A DNA stretch of 64,000 nucleotides from a bacterium D16-50 (GCA_003612485.1 RAZA01000004.1:1-64000); one strand, 5' to 3'. Counted from the first letter of the stretch, positions 14,496 to 23,538 are shown. The notes: generated by a model not told the origin, from the sequence alone. Made by a program: numbers and translations.

Positions 14496-15323
14496 ATGAA
14501 GGTAGTACAATTGTGCAATAGAGACAACGCCTTTCAGCGGTTCGACGTGCTGAAGAGGAACAGGAATAAGCGCTACAAGTACAATGAATTTCTGGTGGAA
14601 GGAGTCCGCAGCCTCAATGAGGCCGTGAAGAACGGCTGGAGGATCAAATCTTTTCTCTATCAAAAAGACAGCTTATCGGGATGGGCTTCGGAGATGATCC
14701 GGACAGTGGAAACCGAGGTGAACTATTGTCTGACTGAAGAGCTCATGGGAGAGCTGAGCGGCAAGGAGGACACTTCTGAGCTGATGGCGGTGATCGAGAT
14801 GCGGCAGGATAGGCTGGACGGGGTGCAGCTTGCACAAAATCCCTTCATCGTGCTGTTTGACCGTCCCTCCAACAAAGGGAATCTGGGCACCATGATCCGT
14901 TCCTGCGACGCGCTGGGGGCGGATATGCTCATTGTCACGGGACATGGAGTGGACCTATACGATCCGGATGTGGTAGTATCTGCCATGGGCTCCTTCTTCA
15001 ATATGCCCGTGGTGAGGGTTGGGGACAATACCGTCCTTTTCGACTATATAAATGAGCTGAAAAGGAAGTATCCGGGTTTCACTGTTCTGGGAACCACCGC
15101 CCATAAGGAGGAGCCTGTTTATGCAGTGAACCTCACCGGTCCGGTCATGGTGATGATGGGGAATGAGACGCTGGGGCTCAACCGGGCTTTCAAGGAGGCC
15201 TGCGACCGTCTCTGCACCATTCCTATGTCGGAAAAATCCTATGCGACTTCCTTCAATGTAAGCTGTGCGGCGTCCATTCTTCTGTATGAAGTCACCAGGC
15301 AGAGGGCGGGCGGGGGAGCCTGA
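14496..15323 (+). CDS. TrmH/SpoU-family RNA 2'-O-methyltransferase
   Basis: A 275-residue SPOUT-class methyltransferase. The N-terminal part (KRNRNKRYKYNEFLVEGVRS) is the SpoU substrate-binding domain. The catalytic part has all three SpoU motifs: NKGNLGTMIRSCDALGADML (motif 1), VMVMMGNETLGL (motif 2) and IPMSEKSYATSFNVSCAASI (motif 3). It would transfer a methyl group from S-adenosylmethionine to a ribose 2'-OH in rRNA or tRNA. The start at 14496 follows GGGAGGAG, 30 bases after the upstream stop; a longer frame to 14439 would overlap the previous gene. The exact target nucleotide cannot be assigned. Confidence 0.9.
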   Translation: MKVVQLCNRDNAFQRFDVLKRNRNKRYKYNEFLVEGVRSLNEAVKNGWRIKSFLYQKDSLSGWASEMIRTVETEVNYCLTEELMGELSGKEDTSELMAVIEMRQDRLDGVQLAQNPFIVLFDRPSNKGNLGTMIRSCDALGADMLIVTGHGVDLYDPDVVVSAMGSFFNMPVVRVGDNTVLFDYINELKRKYPGFTVLGTTAHKEEPVYAVNLTGPVMVMMGNETLGLNRAFKEACDRLCTIPMSEKSYATSFNVSCAASILLYEVTRQRAGGGA

Positions 15324-15390
15324 GTTTTTGGGGGAAAGTTACTGTGGGAAGGAATATAACATTTCGACAGATTTTTGCAACATATCAGTA

Positions 15391-15419
15391 TTGAGAAAAA
15401 GGGAGAAAACAGTTATTCT
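15391..15419 (+). promoter_or_regulatory. Putative galE promoter
   Basis: TTGAGA (15391-15396), 17 bases, TATTCT (15414-15419), about 90 bases ahead of the galE start. Confidence 0.5.
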
Positions 15420-15507
15420 TGAATTACAAAGAAAACAAATCATGAGCATGGCACATGGGCTGTGAGGCGGGCTTGCAGTGATGGGACCATGCGGAAAAGA
15501 GGGAGCT

Positions 15508-16524
15508 ATGAAGATATTGGTGACAGGGGGCGCAGGCTTCATCGGCAGCCATACGGTGGTTGAGCTGCAGCAGGCGGGCTATGATGTGGTAGTGCTGGAC
15601 AATCTGTGCAATTCAAGCGAGAAGTCCCTGCAGAGGGTGAAGGCCATCACCGGCAAGGAGGTTCCGTTCTATCGCGCGGACATACTGGACAGGGCAGCGC
15701 TGGAGGAGATATTCACCAAGGAGAGCATCCATGGGGTGATTCATTTTGCAGGCTTAAAGGCAGTGGGGGAATCCGTCCGGAAGCCTTGGGAATACTATGA
15801 GAACAATATTGCGGGAACCCTTACGCTGGTGGATGTGATGCGCAGGCATGGGGTAAAGAATATCATCTTCTCCTCCAGCGCTACAGTATATGGAAATCCC
15901 GCCGTGATCCCCATTACGGAGGAGTGCCCCAAGGGGCAGTGCACGAACCCCTATGGCTGGACCAAGTCCATGCTGGAGCAGATCCTTTCCGACATCCAGA
16001 AGGCGGATCCGGAGTGGAATGTGATTCTGCTGCGCTATTTCAACCCTATCGGCGCCCATAAGAGCGGCACCATGGGCGAGAACCCCAACGGCATCCCCAA
16101 CAATCTGATGCCTTATATCACTCAGGTGGCGGTGGGCAAGCTGCCTGAGCTGGGAGTGTTCGGAAACGATTACGATACCCACGACGGCACAGGGGTAAGA
16201 GATTATATCCATGTAGTTGATTTGGCGCAGGGACATGTGAAGGCGCTGAAAAAGATCGAGGAAAACGCCGGTCTGAGGATATACAATCTGGGCACGGGGG
16301 TTGGCTACAGCGTGCTGGATATCGTGAAGAACTTTCAGGAGGCCACGGGGGTGGAGATTCCTTATTCCATCAAGCCCAGACGGGACGGCGATATCGCCGC
16401 CTGCTATGCGGACGCGGGCCTTGCGAAGGAGGAGCTTGGCTGGGAGGCCAAGTACGGAATCCGGGAGATGTGCGAGGACTCCTGGAGATGGCAGAAAAAC
16501 AATCCCAACGGATATGAGGACTGA
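15508..16524 (+). CDS. galE: UDP-glucose 4-epimerase
   Basis: A 338-residue extended short-chain dehydrogenase. It has the NAD-binding [15 protein letters not shown] at the start, [12 protein letters not shown], the catalytic serine region [11 protein letters not shown], and the Y-x3-K pair in [25 protein letters not shown] and the C-terminal [12 protein letters not shown] are GalE hallmarks. The enzyme interconverts UDP-glucose and UDP-galactose (Leloir pathway; precursor for surface polysaccharide). ATG 15508 is preceded by AGAGGGAGCT. It is a single-gene transcription unit between its own promoter and a very strong terminator. Confidence 0.95.
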   Translation: MKILVTGGAGFIGSHTVVELQQAGYDVVVLDNLCNSSEKSLQRVKAITGKEVPFYRADILDRAALEEIFTKESIHGVIHFAGLKAVGESVRKPWEYYENNIAGTLTLVDVMRRHGVKNIIFSSSATVYGNPAVIPITEECPKGQCTNPYGWTKSMLEQILSDIQKADPEWNVILLRYFNPIGAHKSGTMGENPNGIPNNLMPYITQVAVGKLPELGVFGNDYDTHDGTGVRDYIHVVDLAQGHVKALKKIEENAGLRIYNLGTGVGYSVLDIVKNFQEATGVEIPYSIKPRRDGDIAACYADAGLAKEELGWEAKYGIREMCEDSWRWQKNNPNGYED

Positions 16525-16556
16525 GCTGGGGGCGTAAGCCAAGCCGCAGGATAAAG

Positions 16557-16595
16557 AACAGCCATGAAGCAAACAAAGCTTCATGGCTGTTTTTG
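16557..16595 (+). terminator. Rho-independent terminator of galE
   Basis: AACAGCCATGAAGC (16557-16570) and GCTTCATGGCTGTT (16578-16591) form a perfect 14-bp stem with a 7-base loop, followed by TTT. A-residues on the other side could make it work for the opposite strand too. Confidence 0.95.
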
Positions 16596-16674
16596 GGTGT
16601 GGGCCTTGAGGGGTTGGAAAAGCAAAGGGGATGCTTCACGGAGCAAGCTTGGGAGACATTTCGTATATTCCCCC

Positions 16675-17325
16675 TTATGCCACGAATGAGTACATGAACA
16701 CAAAATGGCACGCGCTTCCCGCCATGACGAATAGGTGGAAGACCTCGTGGGAGCCGAAGTCCTTGTGCTTGGAGTTGAACAAGGGGAGCTTCAGGGCATA
16801 GATCACGCCCCCTGCGGTGTAGATGATGCCTCCGGCCAGAAGCCATAGGAAGGCGGCCGTGGGAAGGGTATCCAGAAGCCTTCCGAACACCAACAGGCAT
16901 ACCCAGCCCATGGCGATGTAGATCACCGAGGAGAACCATTTGGGGCAGGTGATCCAGCAGGCCTTGATCAGCATCCCCCCAAGGGCGATTCCCCACACCA
17001 AAGTCAAAAGGGTATATCCCAGATCTCCGCCCAGCACGATAAGGCACACCGGCGTATAGGAGCCTGCGATCAGGACAAAGATCATCATATGATCCAGTTT
17101 GCGGAAGATGCGCAGGGATCTGCCGCTGAGGTTCACGGAATGGTACATGGCGCTGGCCCCATAGAGCAGAACCATGCTGGCCATGAAAATGGCCATGGCG
17201 GTGAAGGTCTTCGCGCCGGAGGAAACTCCGGCCTTCACCAGCAGGGGCACGGCTGCGAACAAGGCCAGCATCATGCCGATGAAATGAGTGATTGCGCTTC
17301 CGGGTTCTCTGATTGTTATATTCAT
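16675..17325 (-). CDS. Hemolysin III/PAQR-family membrane protein
   Basis: A 216-residue protein with seven hydrophobic segments. It has the family's conserved His/Asp/Ser set: GSAITHFIGM near the N-terminus, SAMYHSVN, KLDHMMIFVLIAGSYTPV in the middle, and GSHEVFHLFVMAGSACHF at the end. These residues probably coordinate a metal, as in the related adiponectin receptors. Bacterial members (YqfA/TrhA) affect membrane fluidity or lipid homeostasis; the haemolysin name reflects one early observation. The start at 17325 has GGAGGT at the right distance on the minus strand; a longer frame to 17388 lacks one. It is transcribed toward galE, with convergent ends. Confidence 0.9.
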   Translation of the reverse strand: MNITIREPGSAITHFIGMMLALFAAVPLLVKAGVSSGAKTFTAMAIFMASMVLLYGASAMYHSVNLSGRSLRIFRKLDHMMIFVLIAGSYTPVCLIVLGGDLGYTLLTLVWGIALGGMLIKACWITCPKWFSSVIYIAMGWVCLLVFGRLLDTLPTAAFLWLLAGGIIYTAGGVIYALKLPLFNSKHKDFGSHEVFHLFVMAGSACHFVFMYSFVA

Positions 17326-17455
17326 GGGGATACCTCCTGCTTCCTGCTTCGCGCCCGCATTCTGGACATAGGGGCCATGATGCGGCACGAACAGCCTTAT
17401 ATCGCGAGATAAAAATGCGATACATAGTTTTAAAAACTACATGTTGCTTAAGAAG

Positions 17456-17484
17456 ATATTATACCCGGAATTTGAAAATGTCAA
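17456..17484 (-). promoter_or_regulatory. Promoter for the hemolysin III-like gene
   Basis: On the minus strand TTGACA (17479-17484) is followed after 15 bases by TATAAT (17458-17463) or after 17 bases by TAATAT (17456-17461). It lies just behind the stop codon of the next minus-strand gene upstream. Confidence 0.6.
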
Positions 17485-17486
17485 TA

Positions 17487-17753
17487 CTAATCTTCTTCGA
17501 TGATCTGAATTTCCAGATAGTCGAAATCAATGCTTTCTATAAAATTGTCTTTTGTGAAACGGGCCTTTTTGTGGCGCTTGAATTCGGATATGGTCTTGTC
17601 CAGCCAGATCGGCACGCTTAAGTCGAACTGTCCGCATGCCTGCTCCAGAGCATGGAAGACTTTGTGGGTGCGGGTGTCCGCGCTGGGATCCTGAATGCAG
17701 ATATCCTGTAGCATGTGGTTGTCCTTGAAGGTTCTGGCCCATAAACGAAACAT
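17487..17753 (-). CDS. Conserved hypothetical protein (88 residues)
   Basis: A small soluble protein that opens MFRLWARTFKDNHMLQD and ends in an acidic YLEIQIIEED. It contains THKVFHALEQACGQFDLSVP and ISEFKRHKKARFTKDNF, which look like two short helices around a WLDK turn. No catalytic motif, signal peptide or membrane segment is visible, and the family was not named. An AGGAGGAT sequence stands ahead of the ATG on the minus strand, which supports translation. It may be co-transcribed with the hemolysin III-like gene, although that gene has its own promoter. Confidence 0.7.
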   Translation of the reverse strand: MFRLWARTFKDNHMLQDICIQDPSADTRTHKVFHALEQACGQFDLSVPIWLDKTISEFKRHKKARFTKDNFIESIDFDYLEIQIIEED

Positions 17754-18055
17754 TTGTATCCTCCTTTTTTAGGCGGCATCGGTTCTCCTAAGTCCGCCCT
17801 CCGACATATTGGCAGGCTCGGTCAGGGGATAAGGGATGCGCCGTCATTACCATGGTAATTGATTTTGGACGGGAGCGCAAGAGAAGAAAGAGGGATTGGG
17901 CGAAAAAGACAGTCTGCAGAAAAAAAGCTTAAAATTTCAAGATTCATATACATTTCTCCACATATTTATGATATACTTACTTTGTTCGGAGGATTGGGGG
18001 GGGCTTTGTCCTGCCCTATGGCAGCCGGAACCCGAAGAAGGAGTGTAGGTGGGAT
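17754..18055. other. 302-base intergenic region with perfect 14-bp palindrome
   Basis: No gene is present. ATTACCATGGTAAT at 17846-17859 is a perfect palindrome and a candidate operator between the divergent 88-residue gene and the alarmone synthetase. A weak -10 (TATACT, 17972-17977) without a good -35 may start the synthetase transcript. AAGGAG lies ahead of the start at 18056. Confidence 0.4.
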
Positions 18056-18703
18056 ATGGACATAAGGGAAGACAATGGAGAAGGGATTGACAGCTGGAAG
18101 GAAGTCACCCTTATATATAATGCTGCCCTCAAGCAGATCGAGACAAGAATGGAGATACTCAACGAGGAATTCCAGCATGTGCATCAATATAATCCGATAG
18201 AACATATCAAAGCCCGCATCAAGACTCCCGAGAGCATTGTCAAGAAGCTGAAGCGCAATGGCTATGAGTCCACCATAGACAATATGGTGAAGCATGTGAA
18301 CGACATAGCAGGCATACGGGTTATCTGTTCTTTTACGTCAGACATCTATAGAATAGCGGATATGATCAGCGAGCAGAGGGATCTGCAGGTGCTGACCGTG
18401 AAGGATTATATCACGTTTCCGAAGACCAGCGGCTACAAGAGCTACCATATGATCATCACGGTGCCGGTATACCTTTCCGACCGCACGGTGGATGCCAAGG
18501 TGGAGATTCAGATCAGGACGGTGGCCATGGATTTCTGGGCCAGTCTGGAGCACAAGATCCATTATAAGCTGGAGGGGGACGCGCCGGAGCATATCCGCAG
18601 CGAGCTGGTGGAGTGCGCCAAGATGGTGACGGATCTGGATGCCAGAATGCTGAAGCTGAACGAGGAGCTTCTGATACTGAGCCGGGAGCGGGAGAAGGAG
18701 TAG
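18056..18703 (+). CDS. Small alarmone synthetase (RelQ/YjbM-type GTP pyrophosphokinase)
   Basis: A 215-residue protein consisting of a RelA/SpoT synthetase domain only. Visible elements are HIKARIKTPESIVKKLKRNG (ATP-binding basic loop), VNDIAGIRVICSF (the D in the synthetase core), YITFPKTSGYKSYHMIITVP (GTP-stacking Tyr region), VEIQIRTVAMDFWASLEHKI (catalytic Glu and the E/Q-x-R motif) and a C-terminal helix. There is no hydrolase, TGS or ACT domain. It would make (p)ppGpp from ATP and GTP/GDP without ribosome control, as RelQ of Bacillus does. It is an isolated gene, so control is likely transcriptional or by tetramer allostery. Confidence 0.92.
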   Translation: MDIREDNGEGIDSWKEVTLIYNAALKQIETRMEILNEEFQHVHQYNPIEHIKARIKTPESIVKKLKRNGYESTIDNMVKHVNDIAGIRVICSFTSDIYRIADMISEQRDLQVLTVKDYITFPKTSGYKSYHMIITVPVYLSDRTVDAKVEIQIRTVAMDFWASLEHKIHYKLEGDAPEHIRSELVECAKMVTDLDARMLKLNEELLILSREREKE

Positions 18704-19050
18704 GATTTGTTTTTTGAGCCTCTTCAGGGCAAAAAACGGACGGCGCCGAAGCCCCAAAAACGAGGAGTGCCCAGAAGCCTTTCGGCATCTGGGCTGTTAT
18801 GAAAAAACAATCTGATCTGTTACTGACGGCATCGGCAGCAACTGCTTCCGATGAAAATCAGTATAATGAACAAATATGAACAGCGTATGAACCCCATGTA
18901 AAATATTGGTGAATGTCACAATCACGAGCCTGTCAGAAAGGCTTAAATGTACAATATGCACAACGAATAACGGAAAAACAGCATATTGTGCCAGTGAAAC
19001 CCTGCAGAGGGCGGCAGGATCGCCGCCTGCACGGATCAGGAGGAGAGGGA
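18704..19050 (+). other. 347-base intergenic region with two stem-loops
   Basis: GCCCAGAAGCC-TTTC-GGCATCTGGGC (18769-18794) forms a strong hairpin after the alarmone synthetase, but only TGTTAT follows, so it is a weak terminator candidate. TATAAT at 18862-18867 is a possible -10. GGCGGC-AGGATC-GCCGCC (19011-19028) is a second hairpin close ahead of the next gene's AGGAGG. No coding sequence was recognised here. Confidence 0.5.
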
Positions 19051-19695
19051 ATGGATATCTTTGTGGACAAGCTGGCTCAGAGGGCCACGGCTCAGGAAAT
19101 TATCAAAGCAAACACGGCGGCGGATGTGGAGGAGCTGAACAGACTGAAGAATCAGGTGGTAGAATATAACGAGTGTCTGACGAGACTGCAGGCGCTGATC
19201 GACGACGGATCCGGGAAGCTGGAAAAAATGCGGTCAGGGGACGACGAGATCCGGAAGCTTGTACAAGAGGGTCTGGAGGGCGTCAGGGACCTGCGGAAGG
19301 CCTTAGACGGTTTGGAGCAGTGCCAGAAGAAGGCTCTGGATCAGATGGCGGGGCTGGACAAGACTCTGGCTTCTCAGCTGGGAAGCGTCGCCATGGCTGT
19401 TGAGTCCAAGCTGGACGGAATGGACAGGCTCACGGAGGCACAGCTGACCGAGAGGCTGAACGCTCTGGAGGAAAACGTTCATAAGGAATGCGTGAAGGTA
19501 TACCGGAACGTGCAGGCCGTGGTGACGGAGGAGAGCGGCCGGCAGGGCGAGGCCCTTGGGGAGACCAAGAAGGAGGCTTCTGCCGTCAAGGGCAAGCTGG
19601 GCACGATTCTGGGTATTTCCGTGGCGGCCATGATTCTGTCTTTGGCGGGCGTGGTGCTTCAGGTGCTGGGAGGGCTCGGGGTACTGCCCTTCTGA
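19051..19695 (+). CDS. Coiled-coil protein with C-terminal membrane anchor
   Basis: A 214-residue protein, almost entirely helical and charged (for example AADVEELNRLKNQVVEYNEC and QLTERLNALEENVHKECVKV). It ends in one hydrophobic segment (GISVAAMILSLAGVVLQVLG). It is therefore a tail-anchored coiled-coil protein with the bulk in the cytoplasm. The sequence has no enzyme motif. The chosen start at 19051 has AGGAGGAGAGGG right upstream; an in-frame extension to 18913 reads as non-coding. Length and pattern remind one of small structural or chemotaxis-like signalling helices, but no function is claimed. It is followed at 66 bases by a flavin reductase gene. Confidence 0.75.
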   Translation: MDIFVDKLAQRATAQEIIKANTAADVEELNRLKNQVVEYNECLTRLQALIDDGSGKLEKMRSGDDEIRKLVQEGLEGVRDLRKALDGLEQCQKKALDQMAGLDKTLASQLGSVAMAVESKLDGMDRLTEAQLTERLNALEENVHKECVKVYRNVQAVVTEESGRQGEALGETKKEASAVKGKLGTILGISVAAMILSLAGVVLQVLGGLGVLPF

Positions 19696-19761
19696 GGGCT
19701 GACGGCGCAGCCTTAGAGGGCAGCGGCGCCGTGGTGCGGGGGCTTGTTATGGAGTGAGAGA

Positions 19762-20322
19762 ATGACGAAAGAAATCTGGAAACCGGGGAACATGCTGTAT
19801 CCGCTGCCCGTGGTGATGGTCAGCATGGCAGATAGGGCCGGGAATTATAATATTATAACCATTGCATGGGCGGGGACGGTCTGTACCAACCCGCCTATGG
19901 TCAGTATATCCGTCCGCCCTGACAGATATTCCTTCCCGATTCTGAAGGAGACGGGGGAGTTCGTGGTAAATCTGACTACGAAGGAACTTGCCTATGCCAC
20001 CGACTTCTGCGGAGTGAAGAGCGGCAGGGAGGTTGACAAGTTCAAGGCGCTGGGGCTTACGCCCCTTGCGGCGGAGAAGGTGCATGCGCCGCTGATCGGG
20101 GAAAGTCCGGTCAATATAGAGTGCAGGGTGCGTCAGGTCATGGCGCTGGGTTCTCATCATATGTTTCTGGCCGATGTGGTTTCGGTTCACGCGGATGTCA
20201 GGTATATGGACGAAAAGAGAAAATTTCACTTGGAGAAGGCAGAACCCATCGTCTATTCCCATGGCGCTTATTTTGCGTGCGGAGAAGAGCTGGGCAGGTT
20301 TGGGTACAGCGTGAAGAAATAG
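19762..20322 (+). CDS. Flavin reductase-family protein
   Basis: A 186-residue protein of the FMN-binding split-barrel flavin reductase family. Seen are YPLPVVMVSMADRAGNYNII with the typical N-I-I-T-I-A-W-A-G next to it, PPMVSISVRPDRYS (FMN phosphate contact), TGEFVVNLTTKEL and YATDFCGVKSGREVDKF. The family passes electrons from NAD(P)H to flavin or serves as the reductase of two-component systems; the partner is unknown. It begins at ATG 19762 after GGAGTGAG. It may share a transcript with the coiled-coil gene ahead of it. Confidence 0.85.
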   Translation: MTKEIWKPGNMLYPLPVVMVSMADRAGNYNIITIAWAGTVCTNPPMVSISVRPDRYSFPILKETGEFVVNLTTKELAYATDFCGVKSGREVDKFKALGLTPLAAEKVHAPLIGESPVNIECRVRQVMALGSHHMFLADVVSVHADVRYMDEKRKFHLEKAEPIVYSHGAYFACGEELGRFGYSVKK

Positions 20323-20372
20323 CGCGGGTATAGAATGGGGGCTTGAAGGAAATACTTAGAAACGGCAGCTTC

Positions 20373-20401
20373 TTTACAAATTTTATGGACGCCGATAGAA
20401 T
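20373..20401 (+). promoter_or_regulatory. Promoter of the M23 peptidase gene
   Basis: TTTACA (20373-20378), 17 bases, TAGAAT (20396-20401). Transcription would start near 20408, which makes ATG 20419 and not GTG 20407 the start codon and leaves a very short leader. Confidence 0.6.
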
Positions 20402-20418
20402 GGCTTGTGGTGGAACTT

Positions 20419-22011
20419 ATGAAAAATATGAGAAAAAATAAAATCAGTCATAAAAAATACAAATTTACATATATTAATGTTACGGCATCGGTCTTGTTCG
20501 CAGGGCTTCTGTTTGTGAAGGGATACACGCCGTTTCAGGAATCAGAGGAGAATCTGTTTCACATCCGGGTCAACGGCCGGGAGGTGGGCGCTCTGGGGGA
20601 CAAGGCTCTGGCGGATGACCTGCTGCAGCAGGCCCGCAGAAACGTGGTCTCCTTCAGTGATGAGCTGGTGTTTCTTGAGACGGAGATGGCCATAGCGGGG
20701 GAAGCTGTACTCTGGGGAGAAGTGGATTCGGAGGAGGAAGTGCTCCGCAAAATGGAGGAGGCCCTGAGGGCGGATATCCTTGAGACCATGCACCGCGCCT
20801 ACACCTTGAAGATCAATGAGTATATCATCAATCTTGGCAGCATAGAGGAGGTGCGCCAGCTCTTGCAGGCGGCGGTGAACAAATATGACAGCGAGGCTAA
20901 GTTCGAGGTGGAGCTGGCATATGACAGAGAAAGGGAATTCGGGGTGTATACCGCCAGCATAGTAGACCCTGCCGATCAGGAAGCGGACAAGGGGCAGTCC
21001 TACACGGAAGCGGGGGTGCAGAGCTTCTTTACGGAGACCTATGTGGAGGAGGACGTGACGGAAGAGAAGGACTTCGGCGACTACGATCTGGGAATTTTGT
21101 GCATGAATTTCTTCGAGGAGGTGGAGGTGGCGGAGGCATATCTGCCCGCAAGCCAGATTACCGGACTTGAGGAGGCCGTCAACCTTGTGATCATGGAGCA
21201 GGAGACCCCAAGCATCTACGAGGTGGTGTCAGGGGATACGCTGTCCGAGATCGCCCTGAAGGTCAACATTCCCATGGACACCATCGTGGAGATGAATCCG
21301 GATGTTCTGGAGAACGTGAACAGCACTCTGCATATCGGGGACAAGCTGGTCATCACGGTGCCGGAGCCGGAGCTTTCCGTGACGAGGGTGGAGCAGAGGT
21401 TTTACGAAGAGAGCTATGATGCCGAAATAATCTATATAGACAACGATGCCTGGTATACCACCGACGTGGTGGAGCGTCAGGCTCCTTCCGCAGGCTTCCG
21501 CAAGGTAGTGGCGGAGGTTTCCTTTCTCAACGACAAGGAGGTGTCCCGGGAGATCCTGAAGGAGGAGGTGGTGATGGAGGCGGTTCCCAAGGTGGTGGAG
21601 CGGGGCACCAAGATTCCGCCTACCTACATCAAGCCTCTGTACGGCGGGCTCATTACTTCCACCTTCGGCTATAGGCCCAGACCCAATGTGGCCGGAGCGA
21701 CCTCCAATCATCAGGCGGTGGACTGGGCGACGCCCACAGGAACGCCCATCTATGCCTCCAGCGGCGGCACGGTGTCCAGAGCAGGCTGGATAGGGAGCTA
21801 CGGCTATGCGATCTATATTGATCATGAAGACGGAAAGCAGACCAGATACGCCCATCTGAGCAAGATTCTGGTGACGCCGGGCCAGAAGGTGCGGCAGGGA
21901 GAGCGCATTGCCCTAAGCGGCAATACAGGCGCCAGCACGGGACCCCATGTACACTTTGAGATGCGGGTGCGGGGCGTTGCCGTGGATCCCTTGCAGTATG
22001 TTCCCAGATAG
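20419..22011 (+). CDS. LysM-G5-M23 cell-wall peptidase
   Basis: A 530-residue envelope protein. It has a basic start, one N-terminal membrane segment (INVTASVLFAGLLFVKGYT), and a long region that includes a YabE-like part. A LysM domain follows (YEVVSGDTLSEIALKVNIPM to IGDKLVITVPEPE, about 270-320), then a G5 domain (about 325-395, with YTTDVVERQAPSAGFRKV). The C-terminal M23 (LytM) peptidase begins at STFGYRPRP, with the zinc ligands H and D in NHQAVDWATPTGTP and the HxH motif in GPHVHFEMRV. All M23 ligands are present, so it should cut peptidoglycan cross-links. It probably acts outside the membrane in cell-wall growth or sporulation. murA, a peptidoglycan precursor gene, follows in the same direction with its own promoter. 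Confidence 0.92.
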   Translation: MKNMRKNKISHKKYKFTYINVTASVLFAGLLFVKGYTPFQESEENLFHIRVNGREVGALGDKALADDLLQQARRNVVSFSDELVFLETEMAIAGEAVLWGEVDSEEEVLRKMEEALRADILETMHRAYTLKINEYIINLGSIEEVRQLLQAAVNKYDSEAKFEVELAYDREREFGVYTASIVDPADQEADKGQSYTEAGVQSFFTETYVEEDVTEEKDFGDYDLGILCMNFFEEVEVAEAYLPASQITGLEEAVNLVIMEQETPSIYEVVSGDTLSEIALKVNIPMDTIVEMNPDVLENVNSTLHIGDKLVITVPEPELSVTRVEQRFYEESYDAEIIYIDNDAWYTTDVVERQAPSAGFRKVVAEVSFLNDKEVSREILKEEVVMEAVPKVVERGTKIPPTYIKPLYGGLITSTFGYRPRPNVAGATSNHQAVDWATPTGTPIYASSGGTVSRAGWIGSYGYAIYIDHEDGKQTRYAHLSKILVTPGQKVRQGERIALSGNTGASTGPHVHFEMRVRGVAVDPLQYVPR

Positions 22012-22048
22012 CTTTCCGGTGCCTTTGGACCACAGAATGCACGTTCTG

Positions 22049-22077
22049 TTTACAAACCGGGCAAAATGTGGTAAAAT
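22049..22077 (+). promoter_or_regulatory. murA promoter
   Basis: TTTACA (22049-22054), 17 bases, TAAAAT (22072-22077). The predicted leader is about 115 bases and carries the hairpin at 22121. Confidence 0.65.
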
Positions 22078-22120
22078 AAAAATTAATGTAATATTAATAT
22101 TTTGATTTTGGCGACGTCAG

Positions 22121-22148
22121 GCAAAGCCGGCATGGCAGTCGGCTTTGC
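22121..22148 (+). other. Hairpin in the murA leader
   Basis: GCAAAGCCG (22121-22129) pairs perfectly with CGGCTTTGC (22140-22148) around a 10-base loop. No T-run follows, so it is not a standard terminator; a role in mRNA stability or control is possible but unproven. Confidence 0.6.
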
Positions 22149-22200
22149 GGTGTTCTGAATAATAGATGGAAGAGCTGACCTTAAGCAGAGGTAGGAATAG

Positions 22201-23502
22201 ATGGAACAATATGCGATTAAAGGCGGGAATCCGCTGGTGGGGGACGTGGAGATAGCAGGCGCCAAAAATGCCGCGCTTCCTATTTTTGCGGCTGCGACGA
22301 TGACGGACGAGACTGTATATATAGACAATATCCCGGATGTGCGGGACATTGACATGATGCTGGACGCCATGGCTAATATAGGGGTGACGGTGAAGCGGAC
22401 GGGCCGCCACAGCGTCATGATAAACGGGGGCAATATCCACAATCTGACAGTGGATGACGAAGGAAGCAAGAAGATCAGGGGCTCTTATTACCTTCTGGGG
22501 GCCTTTCTGGGGAAATATAAGCATGCGGAGGTGGTGCTTCCGGGGGGCTGCGACATCGGCTGCCGTGCCATCGATCAGCATCTGAAGGGATTCCGCGCGC
22601 TGGGGGCGGAGATGGTCATAGAGCATGGCCTTATCAAGGCCAGAGCGGAGCATCTTAAGGGCAGCCATATCTATCTGGACAAGCCCAGCGTGGGCGCCAC
22701 CATCAATGTCATGATAGCGGCGGCTCTGGCGGACGGAATGACTACGATAGAGAATTCGGCCAAGGAGCCTCATGTGGTGGATGTGGCCAATTTCCTGAAC
22801 AGCTGCGGCGCCAACATCCGCGGCGCCGGAACGGATGTGATCCGTATCAGGGGAGTGGCAAAACTGCATGGCACGGAGTACACCATCATTCCCGACCAGA
22901 TAGAGGCGGGGACCTTCATGTTTGCCGCTGCGGTGACAAAGGGGGATGTGACGGTAAAGAACGTGATCCCCAAGCATCTGGAGTCCGTTACGGCAAAGCT
23001 GCTGGAGATCGGCTGCGAGGTGAAGGAGGAGGATGACAGCGTCCGGGTGGTAGCGGCGAAGCCTCTGGTGCATTGTCAGGTGCGGACGCTTCCCTATCCG
23101 GGATTCCCTACGGACATGCAGCCGCAGATCACCGTTGCGCTGGCGCTGGCCAAGGGAACCAGCATCGTAACCGAGAGCATTTTCGAGAACCGCTTCAAAT
23201 ATGTGGACGAATTGACCAGAATGGGGGCGGAGATCAAGGTAGAGGGAGATACCGCCATCATAGACGGTGTTGCCAGATATACGGGGGCAAGCATCACGGC
23301 GCCGGATCTGCGGGCCGGGGCGGCTCTTGTGACCGCTGCGCTGGCGGCGGAGGGATTTACCATAGTTGAGAACGTGAAGTATATCGAAAGAGGGTATGAA
23401 GATTTCCACATCAAGCTGAAGAATCTGGGAGCCCAGATCGAGCTGGTGAACACGGATAAGGAGTTCCAGAAGTTTAAGCTGAAGATGGGACAGACCGCGT
23501 AA
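22201..23502 (+). CDS. murA: UDP-N-acetylglucosamine 1-carboxyvinyltransferase
   Basis: A 433-residue EPSP-synthase-fold enzyme. The substrate-binding Lys22-Asn23 pair lies in EIAGAKNAALPI. The catalytic cysteine is Cys117 in VLPGGCDIGCRAIDQH, the position attacked by fosfomycin, so a cysteine-type, in principle fosfomycin-sensitive enzyme is predicted. It catalyses the first committed step of peptidoglycan synthesis, transferring enolpyruvate from phosphoenolpyruvate to UDP-GlcNAc. The length matches the family. It has its own promoter and ends seven bases before the -35 of the metK riboswitch transcript. Many Firmicutes carry two MurA copies; which copy this is cannot be decided here. Confidence 0.95.
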   Translation: MEQYAIKGGNPLVGDVEIAGAKNAALPIFAAATMTDETVYIDNIPDVRDIDMMLDAMANIGVTVKRTGRHSVMINGGNIHNLTVDDEGSKKIRGSYYLLGAFLGKYKHAEVVLPGGCDIGCRAIDQHLKGFRALGAEMVIEHGLIKARAEHLKGSHIYLDKPSVGATINVMIAAALADGMTTIENSAKEPHVVDVANFLNSCGANIRGAGTDVIRIRGVAKLHGTEYTIIPDQIEAGTFMFAAAVTKGDVTVKNVIPKHLESVTAKLLEIGCEVKEEDDSVRVVAAKPLVHCQVRTLPYPGFPTDMQPQITVALALAKGTSIVTESIFENRFKYVDELTRMGAEIKVEGDTAIIDGVARYTGASITAPDLRAGAALVTAALAAEGFTIVENVKYIERGYEDFHIKLKNLGAQIELVNTDKEFQKFKLKMGQTA

Positions 23503-23509
23503 AAAAACC

Positions 23510-23538
23510 TTGACATAGGCGGCGGTATGTGATAGAGT
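23510..23538 (+). promoter_or_regulatory. Promoter of the metK riboswitch transcript
   Basis: Perfect -35 TTGACA (23510-23515), 17 bases, TAGAGT (23533-23538), starting seven bases after the murA stop codon. The transcript would start about 45 bases before the SAM aptamer. Confidence 0.75.

Noticed and set aside
18769..18794. Strong terminator after the alarmone synthetase
   Set aside because: The hairpin is good, but no T-run follows in either direction, so it is only mentioned in the intergenic entry.
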